64,000 nt of DNA from Epiperipatus broadwayi. Lineage: Eukaryota; Onychophora; Udeonychophora; Euonychophora; Peripatidae. The stretch is taken from the NCBI GenBank assembly GCA_028023455.1, contig JAQFVV010012507.1, forward strand, positions 2,580,401 to 2,644,400, written 5' to 3'. Positions within the stretch are counted from its first letter, which is position 1; each line of letters opens with the position of its first letter. A program made the translations under genes and the position numbers. Below, in pieces: positions 24,331 through 35,164 of this stretch. Under the pieces are notes generated by a model. It made no database searches, had not been told where the DNA came from, and saw nothing but the letters and a program-made list of their open reading frames with translations.

Positions 24331-26615
24331 CTAAATAGTCCAGCGTTTAGAGATGTCGAAGCATGTGTCACGTCTATTGATTGAGTTGTTATTGTTGTCG
24401 ATGTAGTACGCTTCTCTGATCTTCCGCTTAATGTCGTTTTTCTCGATACAGACTATTTTAGGGTGGGAAGGTTCAAATAAATGTCCAGTCTTCTTGGAGT
24501 GTTTCAAAAATGTTGATGAGTTATCGTTGTTTTTCATAGCTCTATTATATGTGTATCTGTGTTGTGCTGTCCGGGTGGTTGTGCCTGCCTTGGTTTCTCC
24601 AAAATAAATGGCGCGGCAACCGGGTTGTGGGCAAGTGATGCTGTAAACGACATGGGGGGTCTGAGAAGGTTCTATTTTGTCCTTGGAGTTATTGATGAGA
24701 CGGTTAGTGCAAGGGGGTGTATGAAAGCTGATCTTAAATTTATTGTCCAAAATCTTGATTAGTTGGTGGGAGATTTTATGTATGTGGGGAAGAGTGATAT
24801 ATGGAAGTTTAATATTGTTTTTATTAATGGTGATTTTGTATGAAACTGCTTGATTTTGTTGTTGATAGTGTGGAGTTTATAGCCTGCCTGTAGTAGATCT
24901 TTGGTATAGAGATGTATGTTGTTCTTTCGATCTGCTTCAAACTTGCACAGCTGCATGTTTCTGTGTAGGAATGCTTGTAGTCCTGCTAATTTGTGGGAGT
25001 TAGGAACGTTAGAATGTGGATGTATAAAGCCTCTGATTTCAAAAGGCTTTATAATCATTGAATAATTTATACATGGTTCCTCGCACGTTAACTTAAGATC
25101 CAGATAATTTAGGCTTTGGGATGCATCCTCAGATGTGGAATTAATGGTTAGCTTAGTGCTGTGCGTTAGTTCTTGTATAATATTGTTTGTGGTGTGCTGA
25201 TTGGCTAGAATAAGTATGTCGTCTACGTACCGGATGTATAAAATGTGGGGGTTATCAGCTTGGTATTTAGGCACTATTAGTTTTTCGTAGTAATTAAGAA
25301 AAATGCTAGTTATGATTCCGCTGAGGGGGAGGCCCATCGGCCATCCGCTTTTCATATTGTACCAAGTGTGCTCAAATGTTGTGTATATATGCTTATCCAT
25401 CCAAGTTAAAAATGTAATGATGAAATTAATGCGTTCAGATGACATTGTATTGGTGAGTTCTTGTTGGATAATGTGAATAGATTGTTTTCTGTCCACAGAT
25501 CCATACAACTCTTTGACGTCAAAGGAGGTCATTCGGAAGTTGTTACAGATCGTGGCTTTTTTGATTTTCTCCACAACCTGAAAGGATGAATTAACAGAAA
25601 AATTCCCAAAGCCCAGGCTGTCGATTAATAGTTGATTAACCATTGTTGCGGTTTGAAAATAATGGACTCCCCCAAAATCCATCATTAGACACAGAGGTTC
25701 ACTTGGCTTGTGGAGTTTAATGTTGGCAAACACTCTAGGAGCTTTGGTGGAGGAAGGATAAACTCGGTAGTATTCTGCAGTAGAAATGCCTTTGTTTTTA
25801 TAAGGACGGAGAATGGATGCAATAAACTTATCTCGGTTAAGCTTATTGTTGAATTGTGTGACAGGAGTGAGTTGTAGATTTGTGATTTGTTCTTTTATTT
25901 TATGCTTATAGTCTTGCGAGTTTAAGAGCACAAATCTATTACCCTTATCTTCTTTAAGGCAAATTAAATTATTATGATCAATGAACCGTTTCATAATTTT
26001 AATGTCGTTACTCCAGCTATGATCTTTTATATGTAGCTGTTTTTGTGAGATAGATTTAACTATATTTGTTATGATGCTATCTCTATGTGGATCATTAATC
26101 AAATTTGCTTCGACGTCAGCGATTAGTTCTAATCTAGGTTGTCTCCATTGGCCTCCTACAAATCTAGGTCCAAGGGAAAGGACTTTTGCTATTCTGTCAG
26201 GGGGAGTGAAGCCAGTTCTATTGACAAATGAAGTTTGTAGTAAATCAATATTTATATTTTGTTTATTAGCTAAAAATTTAATTTTCAAAACGAAGCGTTT
26301 GCGGTGGTTTATTTCTGTAAAGTTAAGTTTATCGATAATCCATTGAGGGAGGGTGTTGTTTGCTGTAATTGTGCTCCATCTTTTTCTTTCTTTACGTAAT
26401 GCATTCTTACATCCATGGATAACAAAAGTCAAGAGGCGTAATTGAAGTGTGTCAATGATTTTGTCGCGATTATAAATGGAGTCGTTTATTTTTATTTTTC
26501 AGCAGTTTGGAACGATGTTAAATCTTTTGCATTCAGACAAGAATGTTAGGCGCTGTTCCAATGTTTTGACTGAAATGCCGAGACGTAATATGAGTCTTTG
26601 TTGATACAAGTTCAT
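24331..26615 (-). pseudogene. Penelope-like RT and GIY-YIG ORF, copy 2 (broken)
   Basis: The start equivalent to copy 3 is at 26615. A TGC to TGA change makes a stop at codon 39 (26499-26501), after which a 557-codon frame runs from 26432 to 24759. That frame spans the N-terminal region, RT motif A (FDVKELYGS), the LPLSGI motif and YVDD. One T lost from a T run near 24836 shifts the frame in the linker between RT and endonuclease. The endonuclease continues in another frame from 24750 to 24331 (VYSITC, IYFGET, HSKKTGH). The copy is one base shorter than copy 3, as expected. So one nonsense and one frameshift separate it from an open frame. Confidence 0.9.
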
Positions 26616-26842
26616 AATTGTAAATTATATAATTTTAAATCTTCTCATTCGATAAATTTAATTTATAAAACAAATTAAGCGTATGTCACGCTTGAATGTG
26701 AAGCTATAATAAAATACAGGAATTAATATACGCTAAGCGCTTTCGAGGTCCTTTACCTCATATTCATAGCGGTGCAGTGAGCTGCGAATATAAAAATAAA
26801 AATGGGGCGGGAGAAGTTGTATGCAAAGCATATGCAAATGGA

Positions 26843-29128
26843 CTAAATAGTCCAGCGTTTAGAGATGTCGAAGCATGTGTCACGTCTATTGATTGAGTTG
26901 TTATTGTTGTTGATGTAGTACGCTTCTCTGATCTTCCGCTTAATGTCGTTTTTCTCGATACAGACTATTTTAGGGTGGGAAGGTTCAAATAAATGTCCAG
27001 TCTTCTTGGAGTGTTCCAAAAATGTTGATGAGTTATCGTTGTTTTTCATAGCTCTATTATATGTGTATCTGTGTTGTGCTGTCCGGGTGGTTGTGCCTGC
27101 CTTGGTTTCTCCAAAATAAATGGCGTGGCAACCGGGTTGTGGGCAAGTGATGCTGTAAACGACATGGGGTGTCTGAGAAGGTTCTATTTTGTCCTTGGAG
27201 TTATTGATGAGACGGTTAGTGCAAGGGGGTGTATGAAAGCTGATTTTAAATTTATTGTCCAAAATCTTGATTAGTTGGTGGGAGATTTTATGTATGTGGG
27301 GAAGAGTGATATATGGAAGTTTAATATTGTTTTTATTAATGGTGATTTTTGTATGAAACTGCTTGATTTTGTTGTTGATAGTGTGGAGTTTATAGCCTGC
27401 CTGTAGTAGATCTTTGGTATAGAGATGTATGTTGTTCTTTCGATCTGCTTCAAACTTGCACAGCTGCATGTTTCTGTGTAGGAATGCTTGTAGTCCTGCT
27501 AATTTGTGGGAGTTAGGAACGTTAGAATGTGGATGTATAAAGCCTCTGATTTCAAAAGGCTTTATAATCATTGAATAATTTATACATGGTTCCTCATGCG
27601 TTAACTTAAGATCCAGATAATTTAGGCTTTGGGATGCATCCTCAGATGTGGAATTAATAGTTAGCTTAGTGCTGTGCGTTAGTTCTTGTATAATATTGTT
27701 TGTGGTGTGCTGATTGGCTAGAATAAGTATGTCGTCTACGTACCGGATGTATAAAATGTGGGGGTTATCAGCTTGGTATTTAGGCACTATTAGTTTTTCG
27801 TAGTAATTAAGAAAAATGCTAGTTATGATTCCGCTGAGGGGGAGGCCCATCGGTCATCCGCTTTTCATATTGTACCAATTGTGCTCAAATGTTGTCTATA
27901 TATGCTTATCCATCCAAGTTAAAAATGTAATGATGAAATTAATGTGTTCAGATGACATTGTATTGGTGAGTTCTTGTTGGATAATGTGAATAGATTGTTT
28001 TCTGTCCACAGATCCATACAACTCTTTGACGTCAAAGGAGGTCATTCGGAAGTTGTTACAGATCGTGGCTTTTTTGATTTTCTCCACAACCTGAAAGGAT
28101 GAATTAACAGAAAAATTCCCAAAGCCCAGGCTGTCGATTAATAGTTGATTAACCATTGTTGCGGTTTGAAAATAATGGACTCCCCCAAAATCCATCATTA
28201 GACGCAGAGGTTCACCTGGCTTGTGGAGTTTAATGTTGGCAAACACTCTAGGAGCTTTGGTGGAGGAAGGATAAACTCGGTAGTATTCTGCAGTAGAAAT
28301 GCCTTTGTTTTTAAAAGGACGGAGAATGGATGCAATAAACTTATCTCGGTTAAGCTTATTGTTGAATTGTGTGACAGGAGTGAGTTGTAGATTTGTGATT
28401 TGTTCTTTTATTTTATGCTTATAGTCTTGCGAGTTTAAGAGCACAAATCTATTACCCTTATCTTCTTTAAGGCAAATTAAATTATTATGATCAATGAACC
28501 GTTTCGTAATTTTAATGTCGTTACTCCAGCTATGATCTTTTATATGTAGCTGTTTTTGTGAGATAGATTTAACTATATTTGTTATGATGCTATCTCTATG
28601 TGGATCATTAATCAAATTTGCTTCGACGTCAGCGATTAGTTCTAATCTAGGTTGTCTCCATTGGCCTCCTACAAATCTAGGTCCAAGGGAAAGGACTCTT
28701 GCTATTCTGTCAGGGGGAGTGAAGCCAGTTCTATTGACAAGTGAAGTTTGTAGTAAATCAATATTTATATTTTGTTTATTAGCTAAAAATTTAATTTTCA
28801 AAACGAAGCGTTTGCGGTGGTTTATTTCTGTAAAGTTAAGTTTATCGATAATCCATTGAGGGAGGGTGTTGTTTGCTGTAATTGTGCTCCATCTTTTTCT
28901 TTCTTTACGTAATGCATTCTCACATCCATGGATAACAAAAGTCAAGAGGCGTAATTGAAGTGTGTCAATGATTTTGTCGCGATTATAAATGGAGTCGTTT
29001 ATTTTTATTTTGCAGCAGTTTGGAACGATGTTAAATCTTTTGCATTCAGACAAGAATGTTAGGCGCTGTTCCAATGTTTTGACTGAAATGCCAAGACATA
29101 ATATGAGTCTTTGTTGATACAAGTTCAT
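26843..29128 (-). pseudogene. Penelope-like RT and GIY-YIG ORF, copy 3 (two nonsense codons)
   Basis: The frame is continuous over 762 codons including the stop, with no indel. It has two internal stops a short distance apart: TAC to TAG at 27896 and TGG to TGA just before 27850. Approximate residues: RT motif A FDVKELYGS with Asp near 366, LPLSGI from 429, YVDD at 463-466, then the thumb-like MIIKPFEIR region. A Penelope-type GIY-YIG domain occupies 657-761: VYSITC, a Cys-x4-Cys pair at about 662/667, IYFGET at 670-675, EHSKKTGH and a late Glu in REAYYI. RT would extend a nicked chromosomal 3' end using element RNA, and the GIY-YIG nuclease would make the nick. Both nonsense codons fall within the RT, so this copy should be inactive. 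Confidence 0.92.
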
Positions 29129-29180
29129 AATTGTAAATTATATAATTTTAAATCTTCTCATTCGATAAATTTAATTTATA

Positions 29181-29442
29181 AAACAAATTAAGCGTATGTC
29201 ACGCTTGAATGTGAATCTATAATAAAATACAGGAATTAATATACGCTAAGCGCTTTCGAGGTCCTTTACCTCATATTCATAGCGGTGCTGTGAGCTGCGA
29301 AAATAAAAATAAAAATGGGGCGGGAGAAGTTGTATGCAAAGCATATGCAAATGGACTAAATAGTCCAGCGTTTAGAGATGTCGAAGCATGTGTCACGTCT
29401 ATTGATTGAGTTGTTATTGTTGTTGATGTAGTACGCTTCTCT
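29181..29442 (-). mobile_element. 5'-truncated Penelope-like copy heading the array
   Basis: 262 bp of the unit's 3' end: the last 28 codons plus stop (29356-29442) and the downstream noncoding segment with the conserved hairpin. It breaks off at gtacgcttctct, where complete copies continue gatcttcc. In transcription order it lies upstream of complete copy 3, the position of the partial unit in Penelope pseudo-LTRs. The breakpoint is also the right edge of the array. Confidence 0.88.
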
Positions 29443-29577
29443 TTGTATATATTTAAAAATAAAGAATTATAATTTTTTGGGAATTTTTTATTTTTTTAAA
29501 AAAAAAAACCTAAATAGTTTTTTTCATTATTATATAACCATCAACTGATTTTTGATTTTTATTTATTTATTTATTAG
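29443..29577. other. Short intronic stretch between array and exon
   Basis: 135 bp of AT-rich sequence ending in a T-rich tract and the acceptor ttattag at 29577. It contains the possible right-hand target-site repeat of the array. Confidence 0.5.
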
Positions 29578-30187
29578 ATCTCCTTCTAGACCAGGAAGCC
29601 GTGCCAGTGATTTTATTCAGCCAAAATTGAAATCCTATTACTTTGGTGAAGCTCCTAAAGTGGCCATTTCATGTGTACCAAAAGAACAACATTTGGTGGA
29701 GCAAGAAAATTTTAAAAATGTTATTTTGAGTAATTCAAAAAAGGGAGATGATCATGGATTTAATACTGATAGTGATGTAGAATCCTCACTTCTGGACAAT
29801 AGCCATGTTGATGATATATCTAGAGACATTACTGATTCTGAATTTAATCGGTCTTCTAGTGTTTTGGAAGTTAATCAATCACAACATGTCATAGAATCTA
29901 CTAAACCCACACAGGCACCTTGTCTAAATCATATTCAAGATGCTGATATTGAAAGATTTGCACTAGATGTCTCAAAAAGTAGTAGCAGGGTTAATGTTGG
30001 ACATACTATTCATCAAGAGGTTATCCAAAGGAATCCTGAAGATTCTAAAATGTCTGAACAAAGAAAGATTGCCATTGAACTTGCACGCTTGCCTACTGAA
30101 GACCGATACAAAGGAGATAACTTAAATAAATTTTTAATTCTTTTCAAAGCAAAGTATAATAGCAATCTACCAAGTGAAGAATTTGAG
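29578..30187 (+). CDS. Internal exon 1 of a PTP-like gene: acidic, Ser-rich linker
   Basis: The exon is bounded by ttattag (acceptor) and gag|gtaatt (donor). It is 610 nt, enters with one base completing a codon and leaves in phase 0. The 203 codons read as a normal soluble protein: SPSRPGSRASDFIQPKL, a long polar segment rich in Ser, Asp and Asn (for example NTDSDVESSLLDNSHVDD), and a C-terminal charged part (EQRKIAIELARLPTEDRY). No enzymatic domain, membrane segment or signal peptide is visible, so it is probably a disordered linker before the phosphatase domain. The upstream exon must end with two extra bases and was not identified. Joining to the 31795 exon keeps the frame. The antisense Penelope array lies 135 bp upstream. 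Confidence 0.75.
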
Positions 30188-30396
30188 GTAATTATTTTTA
30201 TTTACATTCACTTTTATTTTATTTTCACATTTGTCTATACTTGTTATATATATATAGTATTTGCTTGCTGCCTAGATTTAGTCAAATAAATTATATTAAG
30301 TTTCACCTGTTTGTATTATACCTACACACATGTAAGCATATTCTTGTTTGTAGAGTTTTTAGATATGTATTTAAACATTTCAGAGCAATTTACCAG

Positions 30397-31383
<987 letters not shown>

Positions 31384-31525
31384 GGAGGGAGGGAGGGAGG
31401 GTGGTAGGTAAGTGGGTGGGTAGGTAGGTAGGTGATTGGGTAGGTAGGTAGCTTGGTAGGGAGGGAGGGAGTGTACTTTTTATTTATATTTTGTTTTGTT
31501 TACAGATAATTAAATTATGACAAAT

Positions 31526-31642
31526 GGATATCACATGTCAAGCGTTGGTGGCCTAGCGATTAGCATAACTGCTTTCCAAGCAGCTGGCCCGGGTTCGCTT
31601 CCTGGTCAACGGTTTGACATAAAAAAAACACGGATATCACAT
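31526..31642 (+). mobile_element. Short tRNA-headed SINE with 11-bp target-site duplication
   Basis: The direct repeat ggatatcacat (31526-31536 and 31632-31642) bounds a 95-bp insert. The head folds like a tRNA: GCGTTGG pairs with TCAACGG over 6 of 7 positions. The T arm CCGGG-TTCGCTT-CCTGG matches box B, and anticodon loop TTTCCAA would give anticodon UCC (Gly) on a weak stem. The tail is TTTGACAT plus an A run, as in the 4.4-kb copy. Intronic. Confidence 0.8.
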
Positions 31643-31794
31643 ATTAATAATAGTAGTAATTAATAAACCACATACAACTGTAATTTGAATTTTATATTTG
31701 TCAAACTGAAAGAAATATATTTTTAGATGTAAAAAGTTCGTTTTTTATTATAAATAAAAAGTTCCTTTTAAATAAATTTATATATTTTTTTTAG

Positions 31795-31855
31795 ATGATT
31801 ATGAAAGAAAAAATTGAATTATGCAGAAAGAATGAAGAAGATTTAATGAATAGAG
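31795..31855 (+). CDS. Internal exon 2 of the PTP-like gene, 61 nt
   Basis: The acceptor is a T-rich tract ending ttag, and the donor is aga g|gtaag, a strong site. It enters in phase 0, matching the previous exon, and exits with one extra base. It reads MIMKEKIELCRKNEEDLMNR, a short charged helix-like segment. The leftover g plus the first two bases of the 41050 exon make GAT (Asp), so the three exons form one continuous frame. The initial Met is probably internal. The pTyr-recognition segment (NRY and the PYD-x-x-RV type motif) that normally precedes the next part of a PTP domain is not seen here or in the 9.2-kb intron. An unseen small exon or strong divergence is possible. Confidence 0.65.
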
Positions 31856-34215
31856 GTAAGTATTGTTTGTTTACAAGGCTTAACATTAATATGAGTAATT
31901 ATTCCTTCAAACAATCATAGTTTAATACATTTTATGACTGGAGTTTATTCTCCTGTATGTATTTAAATAAAAGCAACCAGCTGAAAATAATCACTCCCAA
32001 ATACAGATTATCATTATAAATGGACACTTCCAAATTAATTATATCCCGATAATTAAAGCTGATTACATTTCGTTAAGAATTGCTGTTAATATGTTTACAA
32101 ATCATTGTAAACTATTGTGTGATAAATTTAATGTTATATTAACTTTAAATCAACTATAATAAACTTTTTTTAAGTCTGTAATTAAATGTTGGGATTTATT
32201 TCAATTAAACATGTATATCTTTAATTTTATTGTATCTATATTATTCAAAATATCATTTTTTAAAAGAAGATAAATTCGTCAAAATTATGATGTTATTATC
32301 TAAAAAAAAAAAAAGAAATTAATAATATGAACAATAAAAACAAACCCTAGTAAGGAGAATTATTATAATAATCAAGTGTTTTAATTGGCAGGAAATGATA
32401 CAATAAGTACTGGAAGGTACTTGTTGAATTTTTGTTTCTACTTATCTATCATTGAACTAAACTACTCTGGATAAAAATAAAGAATTTTAACATAAAATAG
32501 CAGATTCAAAAGAAGCTGACATTAAAAACAACCAATTAGAATTTACAGAATAATTTCACTATGTTAGTCTTTAAAATTTCAAAACAATAACTATAAAAGC
32601 ACATATTAAGCTGGCACTTTAATAACTAAGCTCAAATCACAATTTTAAATTAAAAGTCAACATAACTTGAAAATCTTTATATATTGACCATGTTGTGAAT
32701 TGCTCAGTCTAGCATGGTTGTAGAGTGAATGGTCAAATAAATTGAGCTATTTGTGACATGCTATCCCTATACAATTGATCATAATGATTATTTTATTTAT
32801 TTAAACCATGTTGTAATAAAAATTTGTGATCTACTGATGAAAACAAATACTTACAAGAATATTAGTAAGATAATGTATTGTTAGCTGATCTGACACAATA
32901 AATAGTTCTACTCAAATATCTGAAGTGGTTCAGTTGTGAATCAATTCTGAAACTTATAGTTGTGAGTTCATCATTTCATTAAGCTTATCGGAGCAATGAA
33001 TTAAAATATCTTAATTGTAAAATATCCATTGTATAACATATTTATATATATTATTTATAGGCAAATGTTTTTTCTGTGAAATGTTTATTCATAATATATA
33101 TTATTTGAAATAAATAAGTAAATTTTAAAACAAATTATCTTATTATAGCAAACTTTTAATATAAAATCTTATACAATAAATAAGTTTTAGTTACCCTGCA
33201 CGCATTGCTACAGTAGTGAGAGGAGTTGGCCTGAAAGATAAAAGTTTCTAAATTGATATTCAGTTGAGAAAAGTAAAATAAGTCTCATTAATTTATTTGA
33301 ATGGAATTTTTGTGTACAATCTCCAATTTGATGTTCAACACCACAACTTTTTGAGGACTTAATTCATTCAATTAGTTTTGAAATACCTTATTGTTTATTT
33401 TTGAGACACTACATAATGATGCTACTTCTATTGACTTACACATCAGATATTTTTATAGAATCTAAATTGCAATGAAAAAGTTTACGATTCAAACTTAATG
33501 CTTGAAAAAATTGTAAAATAATATTATTTTTAGTCAGAATGAAAATATTGTGTGAGTTAAATTGACAACAGTTTAAAATTATTGATTGTTATTGACATTG
33601 GGATTATCTAAGTGTTGACTGGTTTTTAACGATATATATATATTGAGCCGATAATTTTGTTTGGCTCATGTTATAATTTCTGTGCATGTAAATTACGTAT
33701 ATACACATATTGTATATTAGGTATAAATAAATAAATGCTGTGTGTATAAAAAGTTTTCTTTTAGAATTAGTTATTAGTCTCTTTATAGTAAGTTTTTGGT
33801 ATTATTTATTAGTTTTTTTATTGGGATTTGAAAAAAAGAAAGAAAAGGCAAAATGGTAGATTAATTATTATTTTTTATATGATTGAGTGATTAAATCGAA
33901 TGTGATATTAAAATATATATTTTTGGTTGTTTTTGAAAACAATTTTTAATTAAATTTTCTAATCTGAAGGGAGGGGGAAAGAGTTGTAATTAATTCTATT
34001 GCCGTGGCTTCTAGTTAGCTGGTGTTAAAAAACTAAAAAAAAAAAATTAAAGAAATGCAGTCACTGGCTGGGAATGTGATCAGATAAAAGGACAATGGAA
34101 AAAGGACTATAAATAAGAGACAAACCTACTATTTAATTAATTATTAATTTTTTTATAACAGAAGTGAACTATTTTGAAAAATGTTAGAAGGCTAAACAAC
34201 TAAATCCGTCCCCAG
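31856..34215 (+). other. Start of the 9.2-kb intron, mostly featureless
   Basis: AT-rich, with no exon recognised that is compatible with a phase 1 entry. A TATA-like tataaata occurs at 34108-34115, just before the exon-like ORF at 34216. Confidence 0.4.
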
Positions 34216-34355
34216 CCAGGACACTAGCCGATTTCTGGATTTCATCATCGATAAACCACCGAAGAGAAAGCGAATTAGCCGGAAGACAAAATGCGTTACT
34301 GTGAATCAACTCCCAAAGGATCCCAAAGAATACGTATGGACACTGATCGATCAGG
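34216..34355 (+). CDS. Orphan exon-like ORF, basic peptide, unknown family
   Basis: 140 nt lie between a pyrimidine-rich acceptor (ccgtccccag) and donor cagg|gtaata. Composition is clearly coding-like and richer in CG than its surroundings. It reads QDTSRFLDFIIDKPPKRKR, then RKTKCVTVNQLPKDPKEYVW and TLIDQ. It would enter after two bases of a split codon, so it does not fit behind the 31855 donor (one base left over). Its own exit phase 1 does fit the 41050 exon (g plus at gives Asp). It could therefore be an alternative upstream exon of the same gene, an exon of a nested gene, or a relic. No in-frame ATG precedes it. Family not recognised. Confidence 0.45.
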
Positions 34356-35164
34356 GTAATATAAACTTTGTTTGTTTTTTTTGTAATTGAACTATTGATT
34401 GCTGATCCATAAAAATGTATCTGATTAGGATTGTATCGAATCAGCCACGAACTATACGCTGTGACAATAGAAGGGGTTTTGTCATATATATATTTATAAT
34501 GCGTATAATAACATTGTTCAATTTGTTTATATGTTTTGTTAAAATTTTTGTTTTTTTGTTTTGAGGGTTTTTCAAATAACTTTTGACGAAATTCAAGACT
34601 ATAGTGGAGATTAAAAATAGAAATGATTTAAGAAGGCAAACGAAAAGTTTAAGGGTGGAGTAAATATTGAAAGAGAGGGTAGGGATTTAGTATAATAACT
34701 ATTTCCTAATAGTTAGTCGCTTAGTCCCTGCACCGATCAAGATTCAGATTGGTCTGGGGCGCTTATATATATATAAGTAAGAGCGCATGTTCCTTCGAGA
34801 ATGAAAAATATATATTACTCTTCCTTCACCTTTGTAAGTTTTTTTTTTATATAAGAGAGAGAGAGAGAGGGAGGGAGGGAGTGTGTGTTAGGCATGTTGA
34901 AAGATTACTAAGGATGTATTTCTATCTGGGGTCTTGAATAAAAGTAAAGTAAAACTTATAATAAAGCTGATTATTATTTGAAGCATATGTAAGTGTTCGT
35001 GTTTATTCCTTTAGCGTTTGTATGTGATAATAAAAACATATAACCATAGCATATACACGCATATAAAAACAAATGGGATTGCAAGGGGAGGTTAGCTGGA
35101 TCTGTCATAGGTATAAAAATTAACAGTCGCGATATAAGATTCTTCTAATTTTGTGGCTGTGATG
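34356..35164. other. Intronic stretch with small repeats
   Basis: Contains gcgctta(TA)n with an imperfect complement ending agagcgc at about 34758-34786, and a GAGA/GGGA tract near 34853-34883. No supported gene. Confidence 0.45.

Larger units (their letters stand above)
21625..29442 (-). mobile_element. Tandem array of three Penelope-like elements plus a 5'-truncated copy
   Basis: Four head-to-tail units share the landmark aaacaaattaagcg at 21631, 24149, 26668 and 29181, giving periods of 2518, 2519 and 2513 bp. All are on the minus strand, so the unit first in transcription order is the partial copy 29181-29442, followed by three complete units. This is the classic Penelope-like arrangement in which a truncated upstream copy serves as a pseudo-LTR. 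The units differ by only a base or two per hundred by eye. A possible imperfect target duplication is ctttgtttata (21620-21630) against ctttgtatata (29441-29451). The array ends 135 bp before a plus-strand host exon, so it lies antisense in that gene's presumed intron. Confidence 0.9.

Noticed and set aside
24559-24762. Plus-strand ORFs inside the Penelope array (also 26071-26346, 27071-27274, 28584-28859)
   Set aside because: Shadows of the conserved minus-strand RT/endonuclease frame. Their apparent conservation follows from the tandem repeat.
31541-31611. Functional tRNA-Gly(UCC) gene
   Set aside because: Mismatched acceptor and anticodon stems, an A-rich tail and a flanking 11-bp duplication indicate a SINE.
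34108-34115. TATA box before the orphan exon
   Set aside because: tataaata is expected often in such AT-rich DNA; there is no initiator or in-frame ATG to support it.
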